In this document: positions 15,891 through 23,188 of the stretch, piece after piece
Position numbering within the stretch: position 1 is the stretch's first letter
Layout of the letters: the number at the start of each line of letters is the position of its first letter
DNA from: Paradesulfitobacterium ferrireducens
GTDB lineage: Bacteria > Bacillota > Desulfitobacteriia > Desulfitobacteriales > Desulfitobacteriaceae
Length of the DNA stretch: 64,000 nt
Direction: 5' to 3'
NCBI RefSeq assembly: GCF_017310645.1
Contig: NZ_JAFLRH010000019.1
Span: 62,001 to 126,000 of the forward strand
The notes under the pieces: model-generated
What the model was told of the DNA's origin: nothing
Database searches by the model: none
Seen by the model: the letters and a program-made list of their open reading frames with translations, nothing else
Position numbers and translations under genes: made by a program

Positions 15891-17512
15891 ACAGGAAAAA
15901 AATTTTACTGCGCTTTCTGCGCCTGTTTGGACGGTTGTTCGGGCACAAGAACTCCCGGCGTTTGCAAGAAGCATTTAGACAAAAGAATTCCCTGCGCTTT
16001 CAGCTCTTGTCCCGTTCCCTGATAGTAATGGCAGGGCTTATGCTGATCGTGGGCCTGTTTCAATATGCCGTAATGAAGGAGTTCATTTACCAAAACAAAG
16101 CCTCCAGTATGCAGACTCAGATTTTATCCCTCTCTTCGGATGCCTGGGAACAGGTTGTCCTGAATTCGTTTGTCAACGGCCCCAGCCGGGTGCCGTTTGT
16201 ATTTTTGCCGGATGCTGCAATTGCGTTCATTGACCGCGGAGGAAACTTTCTCGTACTCTCCAATTCACGCTTGGATGGCGGGGCTCCGCCCCAGCTGACA
16301 GTGCAAGACTACCAGGGTGCTGTTCAAGGTAAGCGCAAATTAAACTATCAAGTGTTTGACAATGGGTCCGGAAATAAACAGTTGGTGGTTCTGCAAGCGA
16401 TCGAGGACCGGGGCCTTCTGCTGGGAGTTGTACAAGTGAGTGTTGCGACCAAGCCTTTACAGGACATTTTGCTGCAGCAGCTGTTTACGTTTCTCGCGCT
16501 CGCGCTCTTGGCCTTAATCGGGGGCTTGCTGGCCTTTATTCCGGTGCTGCGCAAAACACTGGTGCCGTTGTCCAACATGGTCGACAAAGTGGAACAAATC
16601 GATGCCGGAAACCTGACCGAGCGTTTCCCCGCCGAACAGGGCCAGATTGAAATAGACCGTTTGGCTATTTCTTTTAACGGGATGCTGGAGCGGCTGGAAT
16701 CCTCGTTCGCAGCCGAAAAAGAAGCCAAAGAACAGATGCGCCGCTTTGTGGCTGACGCTTCCCACGAACTGCGCACTCCTCTGACCTCGATTCACGGCTT
16801 TCTGGAAGTGCTGCTGCGCGGGGCCGTCAATCAGCCGGATAAACTGCACAAATCCCTCAACAGCATGTACGCGGAATCAGAACGCATGAAAAAGCTGGTT
16901 CAGGATTTGCTGTTACTGGCGAAACTTGACCGTTCGCCTGATATTGAGCTGACTGAGGGGGATCTGAACGACCTTATCAGGGTTATGGAACCGCAGTTAC
17001 GGCTCTTGGCAGGCAACCGCCGGGTGGATTTACTCTTCGGTCCCTCTACCCGCTGCCGGTATGATGAGGACAAGATGAAGCAGGTGCTCTTGAACCTCTT
17101 CCATAATGCAGTCGAGCACACCGACCCGGAAACGGGAGTGATCGAGATTTCCGTCAACATCAGTAATACAAACGGCAGTAGCTGTGGAAGTGACAGTAGC
17201 AGTGAAAGTGACAGTAGAAGCAGTAGCAACGGAAGTGGTGTTGAAGGCGGCGGGACCGGGCGTAGTGCTGATAAGGGGGTCATCCTCAGCGTTAGAGACA
17301 ATGGCACCGGCATATCAAAGGAGCATTTGCCCCATCTGTTTGAGCGCTTTTACCGGATAGATTCCTCCCGTACCCGCAGATACGGCGGGGCCGGGCTGGG
17401 GTTGGCGATTTCTAAATCACTTGTTGACCTCCATGGAGGAACCATTTGGGTTGAAAGCGTGGAGGGTGAGGGAAGCACTTTTTATGTCCGGCTTCCGGCG
17501 GAAATCTCGTAA
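15887..17512 (+). CDS. Membrane sensor histidine kinase
   Basis: 541 residues. A long basic N-terminus leads to TM1 (LIVMAGLMLIVGLFQYAV), an extracytoplasmic sensor of about 110 residues and TM2 (FTFLALALLALIGGLLAF). Then come HAMP, HisKA with phospho-acceptor His293 in FVADASHELRTPLTSIHG, and HATPase with NLFHNAVEHT, DNGTGISKEHLPHLFERFYR and GGAGLGLAISKS. The ATPase domain contains an unusual Ser/Gly/Asn-rich insertion (residues about 425-463) encoded by AGTAGC/AGTGAC-type simple repeats, presumably a surface loop between the N and G1 boxes. It is coupled to the response regulator by a 4-base overlap. The signal is unknown; linkage to htrA suggests envelope or cationic stress. A decayed copy lies at 22604-22812. 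Confidence 0.94.
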   Translation: MNRKKILLRFLRLFGRLFGHKNSRRLQEAFRQKNSLRFQLLSRSLIVMAGLMLIVGLFQYAVMKEFIYQNKASSMQTQILSLSSDAWEQVVLNSFVNGPSRVPFVFLPDAAIAFIDRGGNFLVLSNSRLDGGAPPQLTVQDYQGAVQGKRKLNYQVFDNGSGNKQLVVLQAIEDRGLLLGVVQVSVATKPLQDILLQQLFTFLALALLALIGGLLAFIPVLRKTLVPLSNMVDKVEQIDAGNLTERFPAEQGQIEIDRLAISFNGMLERLESSFAAEKEAKEQMRRFVADASHELRTPLTSIHGFLEVLLRGAVNQPDKLHKSLNSMYAESERMKKLVQDLLLLAKLDRSPDIELTEGDLNDLIRVMEPQLRLLAGNRRVDLLFGPSTRCRYDEDKMKQVLLNLFHNAVEHTDPETGVIEISVNISNTNGSSCGSDSSSESDSRSSSNGSGVEGGGTGRSADKGVILSVRDNGTGISKEHLPHLFERFYRIDSSRTRRYGGAGLGLAISKSLVDLHGGTIWVESVEGEGSTFYVRLPAEIS

Positions 17513-17554
17513 CCCTAGCCATAAGATACGGCAGTTACTCCCGCTTCACAATCG

Positions 17555-17914
17555 TTAGTATCCGATGGCGTAGTTATTCATGATGATCCAGACCGCCGGC
17601 AGATTATACTGGACGGCGGTGGCTACTGCATGCGGCATCATGAGGAAACCGCCGTCTCCACAGACGTTAATACAGGTCGTATCCGGTCGGGCCAGCTTGG
17701 CACCCAAAACACCGCTTACACCGAAGCCCATGGCCGCAAAGCCGCCGGCCGTAAAGTGAGTTCCCCGTACCTCGGAGCTCCAGAATTCCTCGATCCAAGG
17801 CTGGTTGTTGCCGACATCCGAGAACATGATGGCGTCTTTTGGCGCCACCTTGCGTATATCAAAAATCAACCGTCTGGGGTCAATCGGGTTAGAATATAGT
17901 AGTGGGTGAATTAA
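17555..17914 (-). pseudogene. Fragment of a thiamine-diphosphate enzyme (acetolactate synthase-like, C-terminal domain)
   Basis: On the minus strand the frame reads SNPIDPRRLIFDIRKVAP, DVGNNQPW, GFGVSGVLGAKLARP and then the ThDP-binding motif GDGGFLMMPHAVATAVQYN ... NNYAIG before a stop. This is about 115 residues of the roughly 550-residue ThDP-dependent enzyme family. It has no start codon or ribosome site, lacks the N-terminal and central domains and ends before the C-terminal helices. It is a truncated relic between the kinase gene and the glycerate kinase gene. Confidence 0.75.
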
Positions 17915-18073
17915 TCATAAAGTTTAGACAAGTTTTTTGATTTCTGTTGCAGACTTGTCAAATTCCATGATTATTAGATTTATGTCTGCGGCAGGATCAA
18001 GTCTATTGAATTTTAGAGCCTGTTCCAATAGTATGGGTTTATGGAACAAGCAATTTCTTAGGATGTGAAGCAT

Positions 18074-19222
18074 GTGAGGATCATAGTGGCACCGGATTCC
18101 TATAAAGGAAGTCTATCCTCCATCCAAGCGGCCGCTGCGATGGAACGCGGGATTCAAGATGTATTTCCCAGTGCCGAGATAATTAAAGTACCGGTTGCTG
18201 ACGGCGGGGAAGGGACGGTAGAAGCTCTGCTGGCCGCGACCGGCGGCCGGCTAATGAAAACCGAGGTGATGGGGCCGCTGGGGGATAAGGTGGAAGCCCA
18301 TTGGAGCATTCTCGGAGATGGCAAAACCGCGGTGATTGAAATGGCTGCAGCTTCAGGGCTTCCGCTGGTTCCGAAGGATAGGCGCAATCCCCTGCTGGCT
18401 ACGACTTACGGTACCGGCCAATTAATTCAGGCAGCGCTGGATGCCGGAATTCGTTCGCTCATTTTGGGTATCGGGGGCAGTGCGACTAATGACGGCGGAG
18501 CAGGAATGGCCAGGACCTTAGGGGTAAAATTTCTGGATCAGTTAAACCGTGAATTGCCGAATGGGGGAGCGGCACTGAAACACCTCAGAAGAATAGATAT
18601 ATCCGGACTCGACTTGCGGCTGGCCTCAACCAAAATATTGGTGGCATGTGATGTTGACAATCCGTTATGCGGCCCGCGCGGTGCCTCGGCAGTGTATGGC
18701 CCGCAAAAAGGAGCCACGCTTGAGATGGTGACTGAATTGGATCAGGCGCTTAATCACTACGCTCAGCTAGCGAAATCCGCTACCGGCAGAGAGGTGGCGG
18801 AAATTCCGGGGGCAGGGGCGGCCGGCGGCTTAGGCGCAGGCTTGCTCTTCTTTACTCCGGCAGAGCTGCGCCCCGGGATTCAAATCATTTTGGAGGCTGC
18901 CGGCTTTGAGGAGAAGATAAAAGAGGCCGATCTGATAATTACCGGAGAAGGGAGAACTGATAGGCAGACAGCCCACGGGAAAGCGCCTGCCGGTGTTGCC
19001 GCTTTGGCCCAAAAGTATAAGGTGCCGGTTGTATGTTTATCCGGGGGGCTCGGCCCGGGGCATGAGGACGTATTGCAAAAGGGGATATCAGGGCTTATGA
19101 GTATCGTGCCTGAGCCAATGTCATTGGAAGCGTGTCTGGGAAATGCCGATAGATTGGTTAGTGAGGCTGCGGCGAGGCTGTGTCGGTTGATTCGAGTTGG
19201 TATGAATATGAGTAAACGTTGA
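18074..19222 (+). CDS. Glycerate kinase (GlxK/GarK family)
   Basis: 382 residues from GTG 18074, where family members start (MRIIVAPDSYKGSLSS); TTAGGAT lies about 10 bases upstream. A GTG at 18065 is possible but adds three residues and has poor spacing. Family signatures: APDSYKGSLSS, PVADGGEGTVEAL, GIGGSATNDGGAGMA, GAAGGLGAGL and IITGEGRTDRQTAHGKAP. The enzyme phosphorylates D-glycerate with ATP to 2-phosphoglycerate, feeding it into glycolysis. It stands alone with no other glycerate or glyoxylate genes nearby; a LacI remnant follows it. Confidence 0.93.
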   Translation: MRIIVAPDSYKGSLSSIQAAAAMERGIQDVFPSAEIIKVPVADGGEGTVEALLAATGGRLMKTEVMGPLGDKVEAHWSILGDGKTAVIEMAAASGLPLVPKDRRNPLLATTYGTGQLIQAALDAGIRSLILGIGGSATNDGGAGMARTLGVKFLDQLNRELPNGGAALKHLRRIDISGLDLRLASTKILVACDVDNPLCGPRGASAVYGPQKGATLEMVTELDQALNHYAQLAKSATGREVAEIPGAGAAGGLGAGLLFFTPAELRPGIQIILEAAGFEEKIKEADLIITGEGRTDRQTAHGKAPAGVAALAQKYKVPVVCLSGGLGPGHEDVLQKGISGLMSIVPEPMSLEACLGNADRLVSEAAARLCRLIRVGMNMSKR

Positions 19223-19322
19223 TGCAAGATGAACTATTCTGCATGAATATTGACAAATGAACAGAATAATGATAAGAATAAAATCCTGAATACGCATGCT
19301 GAGACTAGAAGGGCGTGTTTCT

Positions 19323-19530
19323 GTGGCAAAATCCGACAACATCGTAAAAAGAGTAACAGCGGAAGATGTGGCAAGGTTGGCTGGAGTATCTCAGCCCACG
19401 GTGTCGCGCGTATTTGGCGATTGCCAGGAGTCTGACTTTCCAAAAAACCGACATTATCGGCATTGTGAGCAGAATACACCTGACGGCGTTTGGCTTGAAT
19501 CCGTCAAAGATTTTTACCTAACGATCTTTT
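19323..19530 (+). pseudogene. Truncated LacI-family regulator
   Basis: GTG 19323 begins a LacI N-terminus: RVTAEDVARLAGVSQPTVSR is the diagnostic helix-turn-helix. The frame is then disturbed: after a short gap TFQKTDIIGIVSRIH, the linker that normally follows the hinge helix, appears in another frame, and nothing of the sugar-binding domain remains. A TTGACA box at 19250-19255 may be its old promoter. It may have controlled the glycerate kinase or lost neighbours. Non-functional. Confidence 0.7.
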
Positions 19531-19663
19531 GATGCTCAATTTTAATTTAATCTGATTAGCCGTTTATTTTTACAAATAAGGATTTATCTACTATCCAAAG
19601 TCACATCGCAACACCGATTTTTCTACCGGATGATATTACTACACATGTAATAAGGAGCAGGAG

Positions 19664-20016
19664 TTTATCTTGCTCCTCTTGAAGGATAGCAAGCATACTG
19701 TGCTCGTGTTTGATGAATTTCAAGGAGCCATTGCGGCGGGCACCCACAAGACACTATGCTGTTGTGTTCGGAAATCTATTATGTATTGCTGGAGGCCGGC
19801 GAAGAAAGGCTGACCCTTGATATTGTACAGCTTGGTTACGCCAGAGCCTTAGCAACTTTGTCGCCGGTCTATGAGGAACTTTTAGATGATCTGGGGAAAC
19901 GAGCAGTTGATATCTTGATTTTTAAGGCTATTATCGAAAAATCCGGCCGCGGAAGTTATACTTTTGTTGAGCCGATGCTTAAAGACTATTTAGTGCGCAC
20001 GATTGAATCTTATTGA
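19664..20016 (+). pseudogene. Remnant of an archaeal-type AAA ATPase
   Basis: One frame near 19664-19730 gives LLLLKDSKHTVLVFDEFQ, a Walker B strand of the archaeal-type ATPases found in some bacteria. After a frame change, the frame 19756-20016 gives LGYARALATLSPVYEELLDD and FKAIIEKSGRGSYTFVEPML, the helical lid and C-terminal region of the same family. The Walker A part is missing. A small independent protein from 19756 is possible but unlikely. Confidence 0.5.
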
Positions 20017-20064
20017 GAAAACCAAGGCGATTAAACCGCTGTGCCTAGCGAAATGAGGGAGAGT

Positions 20065-20898
20065 ATGGAACCAAACGGAATATTGCCCGTTCAAGGATTA
20101 ATACTCAATCTGCTTCAGTCATCCCAACAGGATCAAGTCCCTTCACAGATTGGCGGGGAGGGAGAAACAACCGTTCTAAGTGGTGAAGAAGGTATTGCCC
20201 AAGCAAGCAGCCCGAGTTCAAACACACCGGTGCCTGAGTTATCCATTGCAAAAATTCTCCCGCATATCCTGGCAGACGGGATCCAGGGAATGGACGCGCA
20301 GGCTCTCGTGTCCATGTTTCACAAGCTTGGCATGGACTATGAAAAAAGACTCTGGCAGGCATTAAATCTGACCGGATCCCTTCAGAGCCAGGAATTTCAG
20401 GAAATAAAAAATACTCTTAAAGCTCACCTTATCGCCGCAGCGAAAAAAGATCCAGAAGCCAAACTATGGTTGGACACTCTGACAAACCTCCAGACGATAC
20501 AAGCTTCAGAACACGATTCACAGGTATACTTGGTCATGGATTTGCCGTATCGCCTCCAGACAAAAGCTTATCAAGCCAGGATAGCTGTCCACGGCAACAA
20601 AAAGGGGAAAGAGCTTGATACGGGACACTGTCGGATCGGCTTAAATATGGTAACAGACACTCTGGGGGAAATCGGAATTGACGCCATGTTTTATGATCAT
20701 GCATTAACCGTGACTCTCATGACTGAGATGCCGCAAATGATTTCGACTCTCTGGGATCAGCTCAAAGATTCCGTCGTAGAACATTTTGCCGGACAGGGCT
20801 ACCAACTCATCGGGGTTCGGATCAGCCCGCTTGGCGACGAACGGTTTGATTCATTTATCCATGGAATTGAGCCGAAAGGGGTAGACATTAAAGTATGA
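20065..20898 (+). CDS. FliK-like flagellar hook-length-control domain protein (YlqG type)
   Basis: 277 residues from ATG 20065, preceded by GAGGGAGAG; longer readings from GTG 20041 or ATG 20053 lack a better site. The N-terminal 90 residues are polar and low in complexity. The middle is helical (ILADGIQGMDAQALVSMFHK). The C-terminal 100 residues (VYLVMDLPYRLQ, LGEIGIDAMFYDHALTVTL, GYQLIGVRISPL) resemble the FliK C-terminal substrate-switch domain. The stop overlaps the start of an FlhB-like gene, reproducing the ylqG-ylqH pair of Bacillales. No other flagellar genes are near; its role is unproven. Confidence 0.65.
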   Translation: MEPNGILPVQGLILNLLQSSQQDQVPSQIGGEGETTVLSGEEGIAQASSPSSNTPVPELSIAKILPHILADGIQGMDAQALVSMFHKLGMDYEKRLWQALNLTGSLQSQEFQEIKNTLKAHLIAAAKKDPEAKLWLDTLTNLQTIQASEHDSQVYLVMDLPYRLQTKAYQARIAVHGNKKGKELDTGHCRIGLNMVTDTLGEIGIDAMFYDHALTVTLMTEMPQMISTLWDQLKDSVVEHFAGQGYQLIGVRISPLGDERFDSFIHGIEPKGVDIKV

Positions 20899-21155
20899 GC
20901 AAACGACCGAAAGCGGCTGCCTTAAAATATGATCACCAGGGTGCTCCCAAAGTCGTAGCCCAGGGTTCAGGTTATTTGGCTGAGCGCCTGATCGTAGTCG
21001 CCAAACAGGCAGGGATTCCCATTCAGGAAAACCCTGCCCTCGTTGAAGCCCTCCTACAGGTCCAACTGAATCATGAAATACCCCCGAAGCTTTTCAAAGC
21101 CGTGGCTGAGCTTTTGGCCTTCGTGTGGCGACTTGATGCAGAAGTTAATCGATAA
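20895..21155 (+). CDS. FlhB/YscU C-terminal-like small protein (YlqH type)
   Basis: 86 residues from ATG 20895, overlapping the FliK-like gene by 4 bases. It aligns with the cytoplasmic tail of FlhB: AALKYDHQGAPKVVAQGSGYLAERL, IPIQENPALVEALLQVQ and KAVAELLAFVWRLD. It begins just after the position where full FlhB has the self-cleaving NPTH motif, so it corresponds to the cleaved C-terminal fragment made as a free protein. Such stand-alone domains are widespread in Firmicutes and poorly understood. Confidence 0.8.
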   Translation: MSKRPKAAALKYDHQGAPKVVAQGSGYLAERLIVVAKQAGIPIQENPALVEALLQVQLNHEIPPKLFKAVAELLAFVWRLDAEVNR

Positions 21156-21451
21156 AGCCGGAGCCGCTCCCGGCTTTTTGGAGTCCTGAGTTTCTTACTG
21201 CCGGGGATCTCGGTAGTTTTTCCGCCGGGGAATCCGGTATTCTGTGTAGCAGGCGTCTTGTCCTCCTCTGCTTCCCGGGCGCCAGGATTCCCGTCATTTC
21301 CTACGGCAGGAATCTCAACAGCATCTCCAACAGCATCTTCTGCATGTACTTCTACAGCTTCCTCGTATGCTTTTGGCGTTCCTTTGGTTTCTGCGGCTTC
21401 AGGGTTGTTTGGTTCGACTGAGATATTGTTATCCGGAATTTGCTCGTTCAT
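21137..21451 (-). pseudogene. Internally deleted second copy of htrA
   Basis: ATG 21451 has GGAGG upstream and starts MNEQIPDNNISVEPNNPEA, nearly the same as the intact HtrA at 12956 (MNEQIPENNKTLELNNPQA). About 80 codons later, in a different frame, it reads NSGLQKAGSGSGFID-stop, matching NSGLQEAGSGSGFIIDAKK of the intact protease. The membrane anchor, most of the sequence between these blocks and the whole catalytic and PDZ domains are gone. It lies 12 bases downstream of galE in the same direction. Confidence 0.85.
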
Positions 21452-21463
21452 GAATAGTCCTCC

Positions 21464-22468
21464 TTATAGAGTTGATTTGTGTTCGAATCCGTAAGGGTGG
21501 CGATGATGCCAGGCCCACGCACTCTCTATGATCTGTTCCAGGGAATTGTATTCTGGCGTCCAATTGAGAAGTGTTTTAATCCGATCAACGCCGGCCACCA
21601 GTTGATCCGGGTCTCCCGGCCGCCGGGGGGACTCGATGGCGGGAATCCGGCGCCGGGTCACCGCGCGCGCAGTCTCGATCACCTCTCTGACACTATAGCC
21701 TGAGCCTGTTCCTACATTATAAACACCGCTTTCGCCTCCTTTTTCGAGGGCCTCCAGGGCAGAGATATGGGCTTGCGCCAAATCGAGGACGTGAACATAA
21801 TCTCTGATACAGGTCCCGTCCCGCGTGAAATAGTCCGAACCATAGATGTGAATGGCTTGTCTCTGTCCCAATGCTGTCTTCAGGACTAGAGGAATAAGAT
21901 GAGTCTCAGGAACATGGTCTTCGCCCAGGGAACCGTCTAACACCGCTCCGGCCGCATTAAAATAGCGCAGGGCAATCCATTTCAGGCCATAGGCTTGTTC
22001 TAACCAGGGCAAAGATTGTTCGATCATGTGCTTGGAGGCCCCGTAAGGGTTAATTGGGTTGGCCGGTGCACTTTCTGAAATCGGAACTGCTTGGGGAATT
22101 CCATAGACGGCAGCTGTCGATGATAAAACAATGTGTTTCACCCCCGCTTCGATGAGTGAGTTGAGAAAGCGGCTGGTCTTGGCGCTGTTCTCCTCGAAAT
22201 AAAGGCCGGGCTTGGCGATGGATTCTCCGACCTGACTGCGGGCAGCAAAATGGATAACCGCACTGACGTTTTCGTGCTCGACTGTTTCGCGCACGAGACG
22301 TGAATCGGCGATGTCTCCCCGGATGAAGGGAACATCCAAGGGAACGGACTGCCGGTGCCCTGTTACCAGGTTATCGAGGACGACCGGCTTGAAACCCTGT
22401 TCTTGTAATAACCTCACGGTATGGCTTCCGATATATCCGGCCCCGCCGGCGACCAGAATGCTTTTCAT
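21464..22468 (-). CDS. galE: UDP-glucose 4-epimerase
   Basis: 334 residues from ATG 22468 with GGGAG 9 bases upstream; a GTG nine bases earlier abuts that site. Extended SDR signatures: Rossmann motif VAGGAGYIGSHTV, catalytic Tyr/Lys in NPYGASKHMIEQ, Ser/Thr in VLSSTAAVYG, and the GalE-specific GTCIRDYVHVLDLAQAH and GTGSGYSVREVI. It interconverts UDP-glucose and UDP-galactose for surface polysaccharide. It sits between a decayed htrA and the divergent remnant of a kinase gene, with period-11 repeats in its promoter, so it is probably a member of the same envelope regulon, next to glycosyltransferase genes. Confidence 0.93.
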   Translation of the reverse strand: MKSILVAGGAGYIGSHTVRLLQEQGFKPVVLDNLVTGHRQSVPLDVPFIRGDIADSRLVRETVEHENVSAVIHFAARSQVGESIAKPGLYFEENSAKTSRFLNSLIEAGVKHIVLSSTAAVYGIPQAVPISESAPANPINPYGASKHMIEQSLPWLEQAYGLKWIALRYFNAAGAVLDGSLGEDHVPETHLIPLVLKTALGQRQAIHIYGSDYFTRDGTCIRDYVHVLDLAQAHISALEALEKGGESGVYNVGTGSGYSVREVIETARAVTRRRIPAIESPRRPGDPDQLVAGVDRIKTLLNWTPEYNSLEQIIESAWAWHHRHPYGFEHKSTL

Positions 22469-22546
22469 ATCCCACACTCCCGATCTAATGTTGCTCGGTT
22501 ATGTGGCCCAGTATATAACTTTAACCTGAGATGAAATTGATTGTTT

Positions 22547-22595
22547 GCTGAAGAAATCCTGAATATTTGTGAGTTTTGTTTAGTCATATTTCAGC
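22547..22595. promoter_or_regulatory. Two opposed period-11 repeats in the galE divergent promoter region
   Basis: GCTGAA-GAAAT-CCTGAA (22547-22563) and, facing the other way, TTTAGT-CATAT-TTCAGC (22579-22595) mirror the arrangement at 15112-15162. The flanks are also alike: AGTATATAACTTTAACCTGA here resembles AGTATAAAACTTAAAACTGA upstream of htrA, showing that the two control regions are homologous. Confidence 0.5.
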
Positions 22596-22603
22596 TAAAT
22601 GTT

Positions 22604-22812
22604 GAGCAGTTGGTGGTTCTGCAAACAATTGAGGATCGCGGCCTTCTGCTCGGGGTGGTTCAAGTCAGTGTCGCCACCTGGCGAAGCTTGACCGTTCGCC
22701 CAATATTTAGCTCTCTGACGGAGAACTTGACGGGCTGATCAGGGACATGGAGCCGCAGTTAAGGGTGTTGGCAGGCAATCGCCGAGTTGGTTTGCGGCTT
22801 GCTCCTCATGCA
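22604..22812 (+). pseudogene. Remnant of a second sensor histidine kinase gene
   Basis: Bases 22609-22680 match the intact kinase near 16380-16450 (translation QLVVLQTIEDRGLLLGVVQVSV against QLVVLQAIEDRGLLLGVVQVSV, split by nothing in this stretch). From 22678 the match jumps to the intact gene near 16917 (CTGGCGAAACTTGACCGTTC) and runs to about 17035. The response regulator, the kinase N-terminus, the His region and the ATPase domain are missing. At least two deletions are needed to derive it from a full copy. Confidence 0.85.
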
Positions 22813-22852
22813 AGGTGCTTGTTCTGGAATAACCTGAAGAAATTAGTGAGAA

Positions 22853-22896
22853 AACGGTTCTTGCGCGCGGCTGGGCCGCACGTGGGGCCGTTTTTT
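22853..22896 (+). terminator. Probable terminator after the kinase remnant
   Basis: AACGG (22853-22857) pairs with CCGTT (22888-22892), enclosing GCGGC/GCCGC, and a T run follows. It may be the old terminator of the lost operon. Confidence 0.45.
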
Positions 22897-22940
22897 CATG
22901 CCAATCAGAAAGCATAAGTTTCCGGCGGGCATAAGTGCAA

Positions 22941-22998
22941 CTTCGGCTTCTGCCTTCGCCGAAGGCTAACAGGTGCGTTACTGCCACCGGCAGTAACG
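22941..22998. repeat. Tandem hairpins in the 370-base gap before the GT39 gene
   Basis: CTTCGGC (22941-22947) pairs with GCCGAAG (22958-22964), and CGTTACTGCC (22976-22985) pairs perfectly with GGCAGTAACG (22989-22998) across a 3-base loop. Flanking CGGCTT and AAGCCG could close an outer stem. No coding signal exists between 22813 and 23188. A structured RNA or a repetitive palindromic element is possible. Confidence 0.5.
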
Positions 22999-23048
22999 GG
23001 CACAAGCCGAGTTTTATTTATCGATGAGGTGAGGTCTGTGTCCGTGCT

Positions 23049-23065
23049 TTCAGCAAAATTTCAGG
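23049..23065. promoter_or_regulatory. Period-11 direct repeat upstream of the GT39 gene
   Basis: TTCAGC-AAAAT-TTCAGG, hexamers 11 bases apart, 124 bases before ATG 23189, in the same orientation relative to the gene as the sites facing htrA and galE. Confidence 0.45.
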
Positions 23066-23188
23066 AAACTCTCACGAAACCTTCAGTCAGCCTTAAGTAC
23101 CAATTCAGGAACGCCGGTTAAAGTAAGGGAGAACAGTGCTGTGCCAGGCTAGTTAGTCCATGATCGTGTAAGGAGTGAATCAACAAAA

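Noticed and set aside
21071-21451. A 126-residue minus-strand protein starting MNEQIPDNN
   Set aside because: Its start and a frame-shifted later block match the intact HtrA; it is a remnant with internal deletion, and its end overlaps the opposite-strand FlhB-like gene.
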